From: Datisca glomerata
Taxonomy: Eukaryota; Streptophyta; Magnoliopsida; Cucurbitales; Datiscaceae
Assembly (NCBI GenBank): GCA_003255025.1
Contig: QANY01013423.1
Location: forward strand, 1,973,779-2,037,778
Reading direction: 5' to 3'
Length of the DNA stretch: 64,000 bases
Position numbers and translations under genes: made by a program. Below the pieces are notes generated by a model. The model saw only the letters and a list, made by a program, of their open reading frames with translations. It was not told where the DNA came from and did no database searches. Position 1 is the first letter of the stretch, and each line of letters starts with the position of its first letter. Positions 45,877-58,605 of this stretch are shown piece after piece.

Positions 45877-48663
45877 ATGGACTTTTTCAGAGTTAAAAAG
45901 TTCAGAAAAGCTCAAAAACCTGATTCAGAGAGAGAATTAGTAGAGGAGAAGCAGGTGTTACAACCGGAAGAAGCAAAAAATACGAATAGTGCAGTCGAGT
46001 CGAGTAAATCAGATAATGTTGACCGTATTTCAGAAACTGAGGATGATGACGATGATTTTATAATGAACGAGGTGAAGAGGAGGTTGAAAGAACTCAGAAA
46101 GAACAGCTTCATGGTATTGATTCCTGAAGAAGAATCGTGCCCAGAAGAGGAGGAAGAAGAGGATGAGGAGGGGGAAACGAGCTCTAGCGAGTGGAGGGAT
46201 GTAGAAGCAGAAGGAAGGCAGTGGTGGGGTGGATTTGATGCAGTGTATGATCAGTACTGTGAGAAGATGCTGTTTTTTGATAGGATGATCATGCAGCACC
46301 TTAATGAATCTGGTAAATCTTTTACATACTAATTTTCTTTACCTGCTTGCTTCTTGATTTAACTACTTTAAGACCTCAATTTTTGGGAAACGGTGTTTCG
46401 TTGATAATGGTTTCTTCTGTATAGTTCTGTAATTCAGGACACTATGTCAAATTTAAGGCCAAATTACACTAAACACTCAACTTTTGGGGTAGTTGTACTT
46501 TAGTCTCAAATCTTTGAAAATCAACATTCATTTTTAAGCACACCGATGTCGAAAAGGATCATTTGTTTTTATTTTGTAAGGATTTTCACCGTATCAGCGT
46601 CTCTTTTCTTGTTGTCTTTGTTACCTCCACCTTCCTCTCAATGGCAAATTGATTTACTTTGAGTTTAAAAAGATGAGGCAGTGAAACATTGAAAATCCCC
46701 CAAAATGACGAAGATATGGTTTTCTACACTAATCTCATAGGCATGTCCGAGTCACATGCCCCTTTCCATGAGTGATTGTAAGGGGAGGTTAATTTCGACG
46801 GTTTGTGCTTAAAAATGAAAGCTTAGGTACTAAAGTGTTGATTTTGAAAGATTTGAGACTAAACTGCAACTATCCCTAAAAGATCACGGGATTTAGTGCC
46901 ATTTTCCCTAAATATAACACAAGAGGAGTCTGCTTGTGGCAGTGTGGTCTAACATTTCTAATTCTGGTTGTGACAACATAATAAGGAGACAAGACAACTG
47001 CTTTATTTTCTTTCTTTGTTCAATCAAAATCTAGTTTCTCTAAATCCTGTATATGGTAATGGTTGCTGTATTGGATAACATTTCCACCTTTTGACTGACA
47101 GTGCTTCAAATCAACATTTCCATCCTTTGACCAGAGAATCCGGTGCTCTCTTAAGTTGTTGAGTGAAAATTTGACAATTTTTTGACCTTGTGACAAAGAA
47201 GTTTCTGTGTTACAGGCACCCAAGTCCCCACAACTCCATCACCAAGATCTGCATCCAAGAAGATGACATCTCCACTTCGCTGTCTTTCCCTGAAGAAGAT
47301 CGAAGAACCTGAAGAAGAAACCGAGCATCTGCAGCAGCCAGACAATGACTCATTCCACGACATTGAAACTGCTTATGTTGCTCATATATGCTTGACCTGG
47401 GAAGCCCTTCACTGCCAGTATACTCAACTCAACCACAAAATCTCATGCCAACCTGAAAATCCCACCTCTTATAATCACACCGCAGAACAATTTCAACAAT
47501 TCCAAGTTTTGATGCAAAGGTTTATTGAGAATGAACCTTTTGAACAAGGTCTGAGGGTGGAAATCTATGCTCGCACGAGAAAAAGTTTGCCAAAACTGTT
47601 ACAAGTCCCTCACATTCAAGGTATAGTATTTTTCGGATGAACCATCAGTCATTATGTCTAGATACAGTAAACGGTTTTGAGTCTTTGAACTTTCGTGTAA
47701 GGTTTCTGCTAACTGATTTTCTTTTTGAATCTTATTCAGGTTCAGATAAAAAGGAGATCGGAGAAGAAGAATCAGATTTGGTAGTGCTTGGTCTTGATTT
47801 GATCAGGATTATCGAGACCTCAATCCTCACTTTCCAGCTTCTACTGAAGATGGATAAGAAAAGATCAAATAATATATCAAAATCCAATCTATTTGGAAAC
47901 CAGAACCAGAATGCAACTCCTCTTCAGCAGATTCAATGTATACTTGGGAAGGTATATAACCAGTCCTGATTTCATGAATGTCTTATCTTTCCATAACTTA
48001 ACTGTGACAATTTCCTTGTTAATCTGTTGAAAAAAAAGAAAGATGTCATCTTTCTGGTTCATGGATTTAAGGTGAGTTTGGGAGAGTTTTGCTTTGGAAA
48101 GCGCTTAATGCATTAAAAAATACACAACTTTAAATTACAGTTACTTGACAAATGTTGTTGTTTGGCATACATTTTGATACTTAAAGACACGTCTACAAGA
48201 AACACATGTTCAAGTGCCACATACAAGATGAATATGACATGATTTTCAACTAAGATAGTGTTATTTCAATTTATAAAAGTGTTTCTAGTCACATGCACTC
48301 CCAAACATAGGCTTAATAGGTGTGTTTGTTGTGATGTGTTTTTTATGAACCCTTCGGTTACTCTCAAATAAATGTCAGTTACATGATCCTACAACTCTTA
48401 GACCCTTTTATCTGCAGAAATCAATGAAGCTAAAGGAACTGAAGAAGAAGAGTAAAGGGTGGAAGAAGACATCATGGCCGCATAATCATGAAGACGTTCA
48501 GCTACTATTTGGCCTTATTGACATTGAAATCCTATCAAGGCTTCTTAGAATGACAAGGATTACAAAGGAGCAGTTATTTTGGTGTGAAGAAAAGTTAAAA
48601 AAGCTCGATTTATCGGATGGGAAATTGCGGAGAGATCCTTCTATTCTCCTTTTCCCAAGTTAA
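45877..48663 (+). CDS. DUF1666 family protein
   Basis: The four coding exons are 45877-46312, 47216-47620, 47740-47951 and 48418-48663. They join in phase to give 432 residues. The start M-D-F-F-R-V-K-K-F-R-K-A was chosen because the frame upstream has only a TTG. Residues about 60-115 form an acidic linker (E-D-D-D-D-D-F and a run of Glu) and W-W-G-G-F-D-A-V-Y-D-Q-Y. The DUF1666 core follows from about residue 185: A-Y-V-A-H-I-C-L-T-W-E-A-L-H, then R-V-E-I-Y-A-R-T-R, then V-Q-L-L-F-G-L-I-D-I-E-I-L-S-R-L-L-R-M and the closing L-F-W-C-E-E-K-L. No signal peptide or membrane segment. The molecular function of the family is not established; some database entries carry an unsupported ribosomal L34 label. 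Introns 1 and 3 host transposons. Confidence 0.88.
46456..46909. mobile_element. Non-autonomous DNA transposon in intron 1 of the DUF1666 gene
   Basis: Inverted termini of about 100 bases: 'tttagtctcaaatctttgaaaatcaaca...catttttaagcaca' on the left matches the inverse of 'gtgcttaaaaatg...tgttgattttgaaagatttgagactaaa' on the right. A target duplication is not convincing. A related, weaker copy lies at about 20815-21345. Confidence 0.65.
48067..48316. mobile_element. MITE in intron 3 of the DUF1666 gene
   Basis: About 250 bp. The ends TTAAGGTGAGTTTGGGAG and CTCCCAAACATAGGCTTAA are imperfect inverted repeats with a core GTTTGGGAG/CTCCCAAAC. A TTA duplication would suggest a Harbinger type, but the size and ends also fit hAT-derived MITEs. 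Confidence 0.6.
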
Positions 48664-51400
48664 GTTTAGATCTGCTGGAAAGACGGTGAAACATTCAAAA
48701 CAAGATTTCGTACGATGATTAACCTTTAATTTAAGAACTTGTTTTCCCTTGATAATTAAGGAAAAGAAATAGCTAGCTCAGCTTGTACTTATTTTATTAA
48801 ACTAGTTTGAAGCTGTGAGTCAATTTTGAAGAAGAGGAAGACACTGTGCCAAAGGGAATGAATTTGCCTTGCTTGATGACTCTTGAAGACTGCTGTCTTC
48901 ATTATACTATCTGTTTTATTAGTTAAATGTGTTTGTTTGGGATTGCAGAATATTTGGTATGGACTTTTTCCATTATCTTTGATTCCATAATAAGAATCAG
49001 GAATTATTAGATCAAAGATGAATGAAATAAATAGAAATCTCGCTTGTAAAGGTACTTTAATTGACTTGGTTTCTAGGAGTAGTTTAATGAAATTAGATAG
49101 TTATTCCTTGAGCTTAGCTATCTACTGTGTGCTGGTATGAGCTGAACTACGGTTGGAGGAATGCTTAAGCAGATTAACCAATCCCGCAGGCCACACTATA
49201 GTTCTAAAAATACCGTTCTTATTTCTAAATGAAACGATCACATTTAAAATATTAAAATGATCAGTTTTACATATAAAAGAATATAACGATCATTCTCGTA
49301 TTGAAAATCCTAAAAAGATCATTTTTTTAATTCTTATGCAATCCTAAGCTGACTTCTGTTTAAGAATTTGAAGGTAACATAAAGTATAAATGAAAATTAG
49401 GGTATTATGTATGTTGAACAATTATTAAAGAAGAACGTAATGTTTATCGTTAAATTTGAGAAGTCATGGTGCAAAGTGGACGTCTGGTCAATGTCATGTG
49501 AAAAGTCTCGTATTTTTATTAGGAATGAACTGTGTGGCAAATATGTGCTTCTCCCATTAATAATTTAACGTCTGTGTAAATTAAATTATTAGTGTTATGT
49601 TTATGAATGGTGAGAGATATTATATCATTTTTTAAATGAGATGGACTAAAGTAGAACTGAACTGAAATGATGAGTGTTTTTAATCCTATATTGTAGCCTA
49701 ATGAGAAACATTAACATAATTAATATAGGCTGGATATGTATAAAACGAATGATTCCTTGATGTTTAAATTGATTGCGTATCGGATGCATTTTTGTATACG
49801 TGGTTGAAAGTTGACTCGATAGCTGGCGATCTTGTTATCTGAGGGTGATGGATTACCGTTACGTCACCCATTTATTTTTCTTTGTAAAGGTAGTAGATAC
49901 GTTATTAACCTCCAAGCGTTAAGATCTGTCTCCTTGAAATTACAAAATGATCCCCTGCTGCTACGGTTAGAACTAAATCTCTCTATGTTCATAATAACTT
50001 TCCAATAAAGGCTAATTGAGTAATATCAAATCGTTAGATAATCTCTCTATTATATTCTCGAGTTTTATTAGTGAAGCAAATGGGGGGCATGATATTCTCA
50101 CATGTAACGTACACTATAGAAAAGGACAAACTGGCATTTTAGAAGCTAAGTAGATGACGAAGGTTGACCATCGAAAAGGAACATTTGGGAATAACAAAAA
50201 TATTGGGGGATAAGGGAACAAGAACAATAGGAAGGAAGGAATTAATGTTACCTCCTTTTCTTTCTTTTTCCTCCCTCCTTCAGTGGATTGCTTCTTTTTG
50301 TTACTACATTGGATGTGCAAGATACATTGAGTTAACCTCTTGTTGTCGTGTTTCATATTCAGAAAATTCTATTACTTTAACTGTAACATGTTAACATGAG
50401 AGAGAAAATAATTAAATACATTATCTCTCTTAATTTCTCATCAATATTCTTATATGATATACTTTCAGTACTATATTCTTTTATTAAGCAGACTGACCTA
50501 GGAGCCAAAACACATCATTGAATAATCATCTGTCAAAAAATCTCATACAATACGCATATATTAAATAAAAAATAAAAAATAATATCAGATTAAATAATTA
50601 GAGTAAACAATAATATAAAATTTGACACGCATACCTAAAAGAACCAAAGCACACACAAATAAAAAATAATCATTTGAAACGATAATAATTACGATCATCA
50701 TCGTTACTAATAAACGAATTACAAAAGTCACGACACTTCAAATAGTATAGAATGATCATATTTAATATTTTGACATTTTAACCATAATGTGAATTATTTC
50801 TCACTTAAATGAGTTTTCTTAAAGAAAAGAAATGTCACTCGTTGATAATCACATAAAAATAAAATAAAATATTTTTTAAATTAAGAAAATAAAATATTTT
50901 TTAAACTAGAAAAATATCCCATTCTCTTCTTTTGCACATTTATAGAAAGTGAATTTCAACAAAAGGAAGTGAAAAAAAAAAAGCATTGGCAAAGTGGCCA
51001 TTGACTTAATTAATGTAAAATCCCAAGCAATGCGTAAGGAGTGATGACAGTGCTGTTTTTTGCACCTATAATTGTTGCAAAATCGACCAACACGTGTTCG
51101 TTCTATTTATGCCTACAACTACTGACTGCCTAACAATACACCAATTACATGGCTTATTTACAAACGACCCCCAATTCTTATCTAAATTGAATCCGAGTCT
51201 TAGAATAATACGGATACTGCATAATGGCGTTTGCGTCATTTCAGTGTATGCAATATTTTAATACTTTATTCCATTCCTGGATCATCCTAATGCTTCAGAA
51301 AGAGAAAAAAAAGATTTTTTTTTAATTTATTTAATTAAGAAGAAAGAAAAGAAAAGGAAAGGAAGAAACAAACAAACATCAAACTTCGAACCCTGGCCTG
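48664..51400 (+). other. Intergenic spacer between DUF1666 and Pumilio genes
   Basis: AT-rich. The DUF1666 3' UTR is likely in 48664-49030. A short segment of diverged repeats (gatcattt/aaatgatc words) lies at about 49210-49330. No ORF with a recognisable domain. A possible Pumilio promoter lies before 51440. Confidence 0.5.
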
Positions 51401-51454
51401 CTTACTGTGTTTATGGTATTGTTACGCAACATTTGTGTTTTCAACACCAAACAA

Positions 51455-51457
<3 letters not shown>

Positions 51458-51503
<46 letters not shown>

Positions 51504-51508
51504 TCTCT
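51458..51508 (+). repeat. (CT)n microsatellite in the Pumilio 5' UTR
   Basis: About 20 CT units, one extra C, then further CT units. CT/GA tracts in leaders are common in plants and can affect transcription. It lies just before a probable first-exon donor TCTG|GTGAGA (51625). Confidence 0.9.
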
Positions 51509-52606
51509 ATTATTTTCTTGGACTTGGTTTCTCTGAATCTTTCTATTTTTAGTACTTTCCGAACTACGCAGAGGTTCCAAGATAGTTGGCTGCTTTTGGT
51601 CTGAAGCTCGAATTGCTATTTCTGGTGAGATTCTCTGTGCTTTCTTCATCATCTTTAAGATAAAAAAATGAAGAATTCCAACTAGGGTTCATCAATACTG
51701 TATGCTTTCTCTTCAATTCTTACTCTTTATGAAGTTTTTCATTTGCTGGGAAGTATTCTGGCTAAGTATTTTTTTCATTTTCTTTTTTTTTCATCTCTAT
51801 GGATTACAAGTGTTTTAATCTGGAATTTTTGTTAATTTTAATGTGTAGAGCTAATATAAGGGGTTGAGCTTTGTAGGTTTTGGGTCCTTGTTTGCTTTGG
51901 GGATGGCATCCTAGTTTTATGTTAGTAGGTCAAGCTGTCAAGTTAAGGCTGTGTGTGTAACTTTGCAAGTTAGGGGGGTGTAATATTGTTATCTGTTCTT
52001 TTATATAAACACTTCCTGGAGTTTGACTAAATTAGGCGTTTATGAGGTGGAAAATTTTATCTCTGTTTTTACATCTCGTCAGGTTTTACTTGAAGAAACT
52101 GTTTGATCATATAAAGAGGCAGTTGTCACACTCGACTTGAAAGGATATGGTGACCGTTGACTCTCCGAGTGCTGCAGTGCAGTGACATATATTCTACAAA
52201 ATTAAATATACATATGATATATTCAAACTTTCAAGCTTCTCTCTTATTAGAAGTTAGGACTATCCCTTTAAATGTAGAGTATTAAGGAATATACCTTATG
52301 GATTATTATAGCTCTAATAAGTTCTGACTTGATGGCAGTTGTTATTTGGGAAACCAATGGTGAACTGTAAGATTTGATGACACTTTTAGAAAGAGTCAGC
52401 TCAGACATCTAGGCCGGCCAACATTGAAATCTTTTAGATTGATAAAATGTTAAGTTGGTTTAAACCTGGAATGTAAAGAGTCATTCGTATTGAATTAATG
52501 TGATTTATATGTTGTGTGTATACATTGCTCTGCTGCCATATATTGTGGTATGATAACTCACTTATGATGAAGAAAGGTTTTTAACGTCATTCTTTTTTCA
52601 TGAAGG

Positions 52607-55600
52607 ATGGCAACTGAAAGCCCTATGAGAATAGTGGAAAGCAGCAGAGGTAGAAACTGGCCCTCTAATAAAAACACAGAGACATTTGGACCTCCATTTA
52701 AAAGTATGGTGGCAGAGGAGTTCGGATTACTTTTAAAGGGGCATAATTTCTATGGAGATCAAGCAGACACCATCCCTAATAGAAGCGGTAGTGCTCCACC
52801 TAGTATGGAAGGATCTCTTGCAGCTATTAGTAACCTTTTAGCTCAACAAGACTCGAGTTTAAGTACTAGTTTGGCTAGTTTAAGCAATGCTCTTGAAAAT
52901 TGTGAGTCAGAGGAACAACTGCGCTCTGATCCAGCCTATTTTGCATATTACTGTTCTAATGTCAACTTGAATCCAAGGCTTCCGCCTCCTCTTATGTCAC
53001 GTGAGAACCGTCGACTAGTGCGCCATATTGGAGGTTTTAGCCCTAATTGGAGATTGACTTCTTCAGATGACAGTGGAAGTGGATCTTTGCATTTGTCGCG
53101 AGGCTCCCTTTCTACTCATAATGAGGAGCCTGAAGATGATAGCTCATCTGGGAATGCTTCAGGAAATATGATAGAAAACAGTAATGCAGTTTCATCATGG
53201 CAGGACATGGCTTCTATGACGAGTCGCCACAAAAGCTTGGTTGATCTGATACAGGTATGGAATTGCAATGAACTTCTTATTTTTCTGATTCTCATTACTC
53301 CCAGCCTTGATAACATATCAGTACCTTAGCAATTTCTTATTATTTTGTTTTGTTCTTAATCGAAATGAAGCATAGTTGTATGTGCACGTGTTTTCTCACG
53401 AAGCTAGCAGCAAGCTCATAAGCACATGCGTCATGAAAAAGATAAGGGCTTTTGGTTGCTATATGGCGGTCACCTATTTCATTCCTAGAAGAAATAGATT
53501 ATCTAGTCCTATCTATATCTTACTCAAAGTAATTTTTTGGTGAATATGGCTTTGATTTTTTGATGTTAGTGGAAAGATGTTGTGTGCATGATCTTCAGGC
53601 TCCTCATTATGAGTAGTGGAAAGATTTTTCTGATTCTCTATGTGCTTGTATTGACTTAAGTTATTTACAGAATTTTTTGAATCTTGCTAGGTTTTTCGGT
53701 AAAATTCTTGCTTTACTTTCAGCTGTAATATTGGGATATTGGTGTAATATATGGTACATAGACGTTGACGAAGACATTACTTGTTTGATATATGATTACT
53801 GGTGTGATAATGATGCAAAAGAATAAATTATGTTTTGTAAGACTATTCTTAAATATTATAAAAATTTATGGAAATTATCTACAGTTAATGTCGCCTGACA
53901 TGAGTGAACGACCTCAGTGCTTTCAAGAAATATATGTTTTACCTACAGAAACGGTCTTTTTTTGCCCCCAAAAAATCTTGATGCTGCTTCAAAAAATCTT
54001 ATTACGATATACTAACAGTCAGATAGCTGTGCTTCATAAGACCATTATGATGTTGGAGGGTATGCCTGCATATGTTCCTGAAGATGGATCATAGGATATG
54101 TGATTCGGTGTTGTATCTTCTTTAATAGTACTTAGTGACTTGAGAATTAAAATTACAATTTCTTGCTTCAGTAAAAATTATCACAATCTCTTACAAATAC
54201 TATATATATTACATGTATAATATTATGTTTACCATGTGTAATAAATAAAAATCAAGACTCTGGATGGGTGTGTGCCGATGCTTATAATTTGCTCTGGCAT
54301 CTACTAAACCGTAGGTGCAGCTCATAGAGTGATGACTAACAATCGCTTTCTTTTTGCTTTCTTTTTTCTAAGAACTGTTTTCTTCTTTTGCACGCTTTTC
54401 AAAACCATTTCCATCTCTTTTCAGGAAGATTTCCCCCGCACACCATCTCCTGTATATAGTCAGACTATTTCATCTGGTCGTGCAACAACGGAGGAAGTAA
54501 TAGATAGCAATGTGCAAACTATCTCTTTTAAATCTCTCAATATTTCAGAAGTACCAGAACCAAATTCAGATGATTGTCTAGAGGCAAATCCTACGGATGT
54601 GCATTCTGCAGTGTCAATGTCAAATAAAGGCCCATTAGCAAGCTCTTCTCCAAGTTCACAGTATCCTGATGAGTCAAGAAGCCCGAAAAAAGATAGTCCA
54701 AGAGATACAAATCCGCATTCCGAAGGTGGTTCAGGTAGTTGCCTCGGGCCTGACTTTTCAAAAGCTGGTTCTAGGCCAAGAGCATCTAACTTAGAGATTA
54801 GTGGTAACAGACCAGAGCAGCAATCTTATGGGAAGAATATATCACCTCTCCATCTGTCAGCTCAACAAGGTGTTCCATATCAACATCATGGTTTCCAACC
54901 GAATCAGCACCAGATCATTTCTCAAGGAATGAATCATTTGGCGAGCGGCATGGAACATCTTTCCCTTAACCATCCCAAGTTCTCTTCTGAGGGGAAGACA
55001 TCATTGCATTCACCTGTGACTCCTTCCTTATATGCTGCTACATCTGCGGCATATATGTCCCCTGGAAGCTCTTTTTACCCTAATTTTCAACAATCAGGTT
55101 TATATGCTCCACAATACAGTATGAGTGGATATGCTCTAGGTTCCACACTTTTCCCACCCTTTATGACTGGATATCCTCCGCATGGTGCTGTTCCTCTGCC
55201 ATATAATACCACTTCAGGTCCAAACTTCAATGGTCGAACTGCTGCTGTTTCAATAGGGGAAAGTGTTGCTCCTGTAAGTGATTTGCAAAATCTAAGCAAG
55301 TTATATGGGCATCCTGGGTTGATCTTTCAACCTTCTTTCCTAGATCCTCTTCACATGCAATATTTTCCACCTCCAGCGGAGGATCCGTATGGCACTTCAG
55401 TTCAGCATGCTCAATTCGCAACTAGAGGTGTTAGTCAAGTCCAGGGTAACTCTATGGTATCACAACCAGAGTCGAGTAATACTGGTTATGTAGGGGATCA
55501 AAGATTCCCGTCTTCATCAAATGGGAGTTTCGGCATTTCAAGTCCAAGAAAAATAGTTAATAGTAGTTATTATGGCAATCCTTCAAACATGGGTATTATT

Positions 55601-58600
55601 ACACAATTTCCAGTTTCACCCCATGCCAGTCCTGTATTACCTTCATCCCCAATTGGTGGAACGGCTCATTTAGGTCGGCGAAGTGAAATTCGGTTTCCTC
55701 AAGGTTCTGCGCGTGGGGGAGTATATTCTGGATGGCAAGGTCAGAGAGGTCTCAAAAGCTTTGATGACCCCAAAAGGCATTCTTTTCTTGAAGAACTTAA
55801 ATCGAGCAATTCACGAAAATTTGAACTTTCTGATATTGCAGGGCGTATCGTTGAATTCAGGCAATGATCATTTTAAAGTTAATTGTCGTTTTTTGTAGTA
55901 TGATTGTTGTAACTTCTGTATGATAATGAAATTCGTGTTTGTATTTTACTTCAGTGTTGACCAACATGGGAGTCGATTTATTCAACAGAAGCTGGAAAGT
56001 TGTAGTCCTGAAGACAAGGCATCTGTTTTTAAAGAAGTTCTTCCACACGCTGCAAGACTAATGACAGATGTTTTTGGGAACTATGTCATTCAAAAGGTAA
56101 GTTTCCAGACTTCATCTCTGAGGACCTTTTTATGCTATCCAGACTATTTGAAACTCCATAAACACATTACCATTCGCTTAATTATGATGATTGTACTTCA
56201 GTTTTTTGAGCATGGAACTCCGGAGCAGAGGAAAGAGCTTGCTGGTCAACTAGCTGGGCAAATGCTGCCTTTAAGTCTGCAAATGTATGGTTGTCGTGTG
56301 ATTCAAAAGGTACGTACTTAAGGTGGAAAGCACAAACCATTTTAGGAATTCTTGCTTTTTGATATTATTTATCATGTTCTGTCTCCTCTAGAGTTTGTCC
56401 CTTCCAGAACCAAAGGTGTTTGAAAATTGTATCCAGATTTCTTAAAAGAGGTTCCTTTTTTTAGTACATATTTCTTAAAAGAATTCCATGCACATGTAAC
56501 CCCCTCATTATGTTTAAAACATTCTTTAAGATAAAACTTAGTAACAGGACCTATCGTGAAATTTTGCAGACTTTGAGGAGCTTATCGTTCTGGTTAATGA
56601 CTGTTTCAGGCACTTGAGGTTATTGACCTTGATCAGAAAACACGACTTGTTCGTGAGCTTGATGGACATGTTATGAGATGTGTGCATGATCAAAATGGGA
56701 ATCATGTCATACAGAAGTGTATAGAGTGTGTCCCCACTGAAAAAATTGAATTTATAATTTCTTCTTTTCGAGGTCAAGTTCCCACTCTTTCTACTCATCC
56801 CTATGGTTGCCGTGTTATCCAGGTAATAGCATGTATCACTTGATCTGAATATTCTGTCATCTATTTTTCTATTTTCTTATTATCATTTTGTCTACTTCGA
56901 TAGAGAGTGTTGGAGCATTGTTCTGATGAAGAGCAGTGTCAATGTATAGTGGACGAAATCTTGGAATCCGCTTGTGTTCTTGCTCAAGATCAGTATGGAA
57001 ATTATGTTACTCAGGTTGTTCTTTTTAGAGTTTCTTTCCTTCTCACTTTTTTGTACACTCCTATTTATTTAATGACGCTTAAGTTCTTGGAGTTATAATA
57101 AACACAAGTACTAAAGGCACTACCAAAAATGAAACAACTACTGAAAATACAAACATTTGACCGCCTTCCACCTGTTTCTTTCTTAAAAATAAATTTCTTA
57201 TTTACAATTCCCAACAATAACCATTAACATAATACACCTAACATGCACGGTTTTAGAATGTAAGTGCATAGTTGAACTGTAAATGAATTTTAGTCAAACA
57301 GTGATCAAAGTGAGTTTCAATAATTGTGGTGATAATGATTGGAAGTATTTGTGATGTTGCACTTTGTTGTATTTGGTTGTAAGATATATTTGGCCATATT
57401 CTTTGCAGCATGTTCTGGAGAGAGGGAAGCCCCGTGAAAGAAGCCAAATTATTAGCAAGTTGACTGGGAAAGTTGTAGAGATGAGTCAGCATAAGTATGC
57501 ATCCAATGTTGTTGAGAAATGCTTGGAGCATGGTAGTACTTCTGAACAAGAACTGTTAATCGATGAGATCATTGGGGAATCTGAGGAAAATGATAATTTA
57601 TTGGTAAGTGAAGGTGGTTTAATCTATATAATTATAAAATAACTTTCATCGTAAATTAAAACTATTTATCCAAACTAGTTTTTCTTCCGAGGCAAGTGAC
57701 TCAACCAAACTAGTTTTTCCGTAGTAGTTTCAAATTACATTTTTTCGCTTATAAGAAGGCTGGTGCTTTCTTCAAAGTTTATTTTGTTGAAGCTAGTAAT
57801 AGAGTAACGATTTCTATTGGCCTAGAATTTATCAAAATGCCGATTAGATTGGCTGAATAAATTATTCTCTTTGGAATTTACAACAATCTTTTTCACAAGG
57901 TTATTCTCAGTTTCTTTGATATATTTAGTTGCTATAATATGATAGGCTTGGCGCTTTGGCATTCAATTAATCGGTGAATAGATTATACGTGTTAAGTTGT
58001 GATGAAAACAGGGAAGTCCCTTTTCTTTTTCTCTGTTCACTGACCTTTGTGATTGAATTTTTGCTTATCATAGACGATGATGAAGGACCAGTTTGCAAAT
58101 TACGTGGTACAGAAAATTCTTGAAATAAGCAATGATAAACAGAGGGAAATACTGTTGGGTCGAATAAGAGTAAATCTTCAAGCGTTGAAGAAATATACTT
58201 ATGGAAAACACATAGTTGCTCGATTTGAACAACTTGCCGGTGAAGGTAAGTCAATTTCCCAATTCAATTCACTGCTCTATTTTGACACTGCCAATCTCTG
58301 CTACTTTTTGTTCTCTGCTTTTCCTGTGCACAACTTAATATTCTTGTATATACTTAGTGAAAATGGAATATATCGTTTCTCCAATGGTCCAATAATCGTA
58401 ATACCAAGTAGATATAGTAGTTGAACAAAAGGAAGCAAAAGTTTTTCATATAAGAATTAATATTTACTCGGTTTTGATTGATGTAATTTTTTCTGTGTGT
58501 GCCTCGCTATTTATAATTGTGCTGCTCCGATTCGGTGATTTATCTGAAACATGTTGTAATATTAGTATGTGGAACGCAGGAAGCCAGGCATCATCGGAAC

Positions 58601-58605
58601 CTTGA
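52607..58605 (+). CDS. Pumilio/PUF RNA-binding protein
   Basis: The nine coding exons are 52607-53254, 54425-55860, 55955-56096, 56202-56309, 56610-56822, 56904-57014, 57409-57603, 58074-58245 and 58580-58605. They join in phase to give 1016 residues. The N-terminal two thirds are low-complexity (Ser, Pro, Gln-rich). They carry [21 protein letters not shown] and [10 protein letters not shown], blocks usual in plant Pumilio proteins. The C-terminal 330 residues hold eight PUF repeats. Their recognition blocks in order are G-S-R-F-I-Q-Q, G-N-Y-V-I-Q-K, G-C-R-V-I-Q-K, G-N-H-V-I-Q-K, G-C-R-V-I-Q-R, G-N-Y-V-T-Q-H, A-S-N-V-V-E-K and A-N-Y-V-V-Q-K. PUF proteins bind mRNA 3' UTRs and lower translation or stability in the cytoplasm. 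It looks closest to the APUM1-6 type; I cannot choose a member. A probable 5' UTR exon lies at about 51440-51624. Confidence 0.93.
55861..55954 (+). other. Probable GC-AG intron of the Pumilio gene
   Basis: 94 bases between ...GAATTCAG|GCAATGA and TTTTACTTCAG|TGTTGAC. Only this join continues the PUF domain ([13 protein letters not shown]) in frame. No GT donor at the right phase is nearby. Confidence 0.75.

Noticed and set aside
51422..51652. Minus-strand frame with Arg-Glu repeats and its plus-strand Leu-Ser shadow
   Set aside because: Both are translations of the CT microsatellite in the Pumilio leader.
53792..54094. 100-codon frame inside a Pumilio intron
   Set aside because: It lies wholly within the 1.2-kb first coding intron, has no domain and has no matching splice phases.
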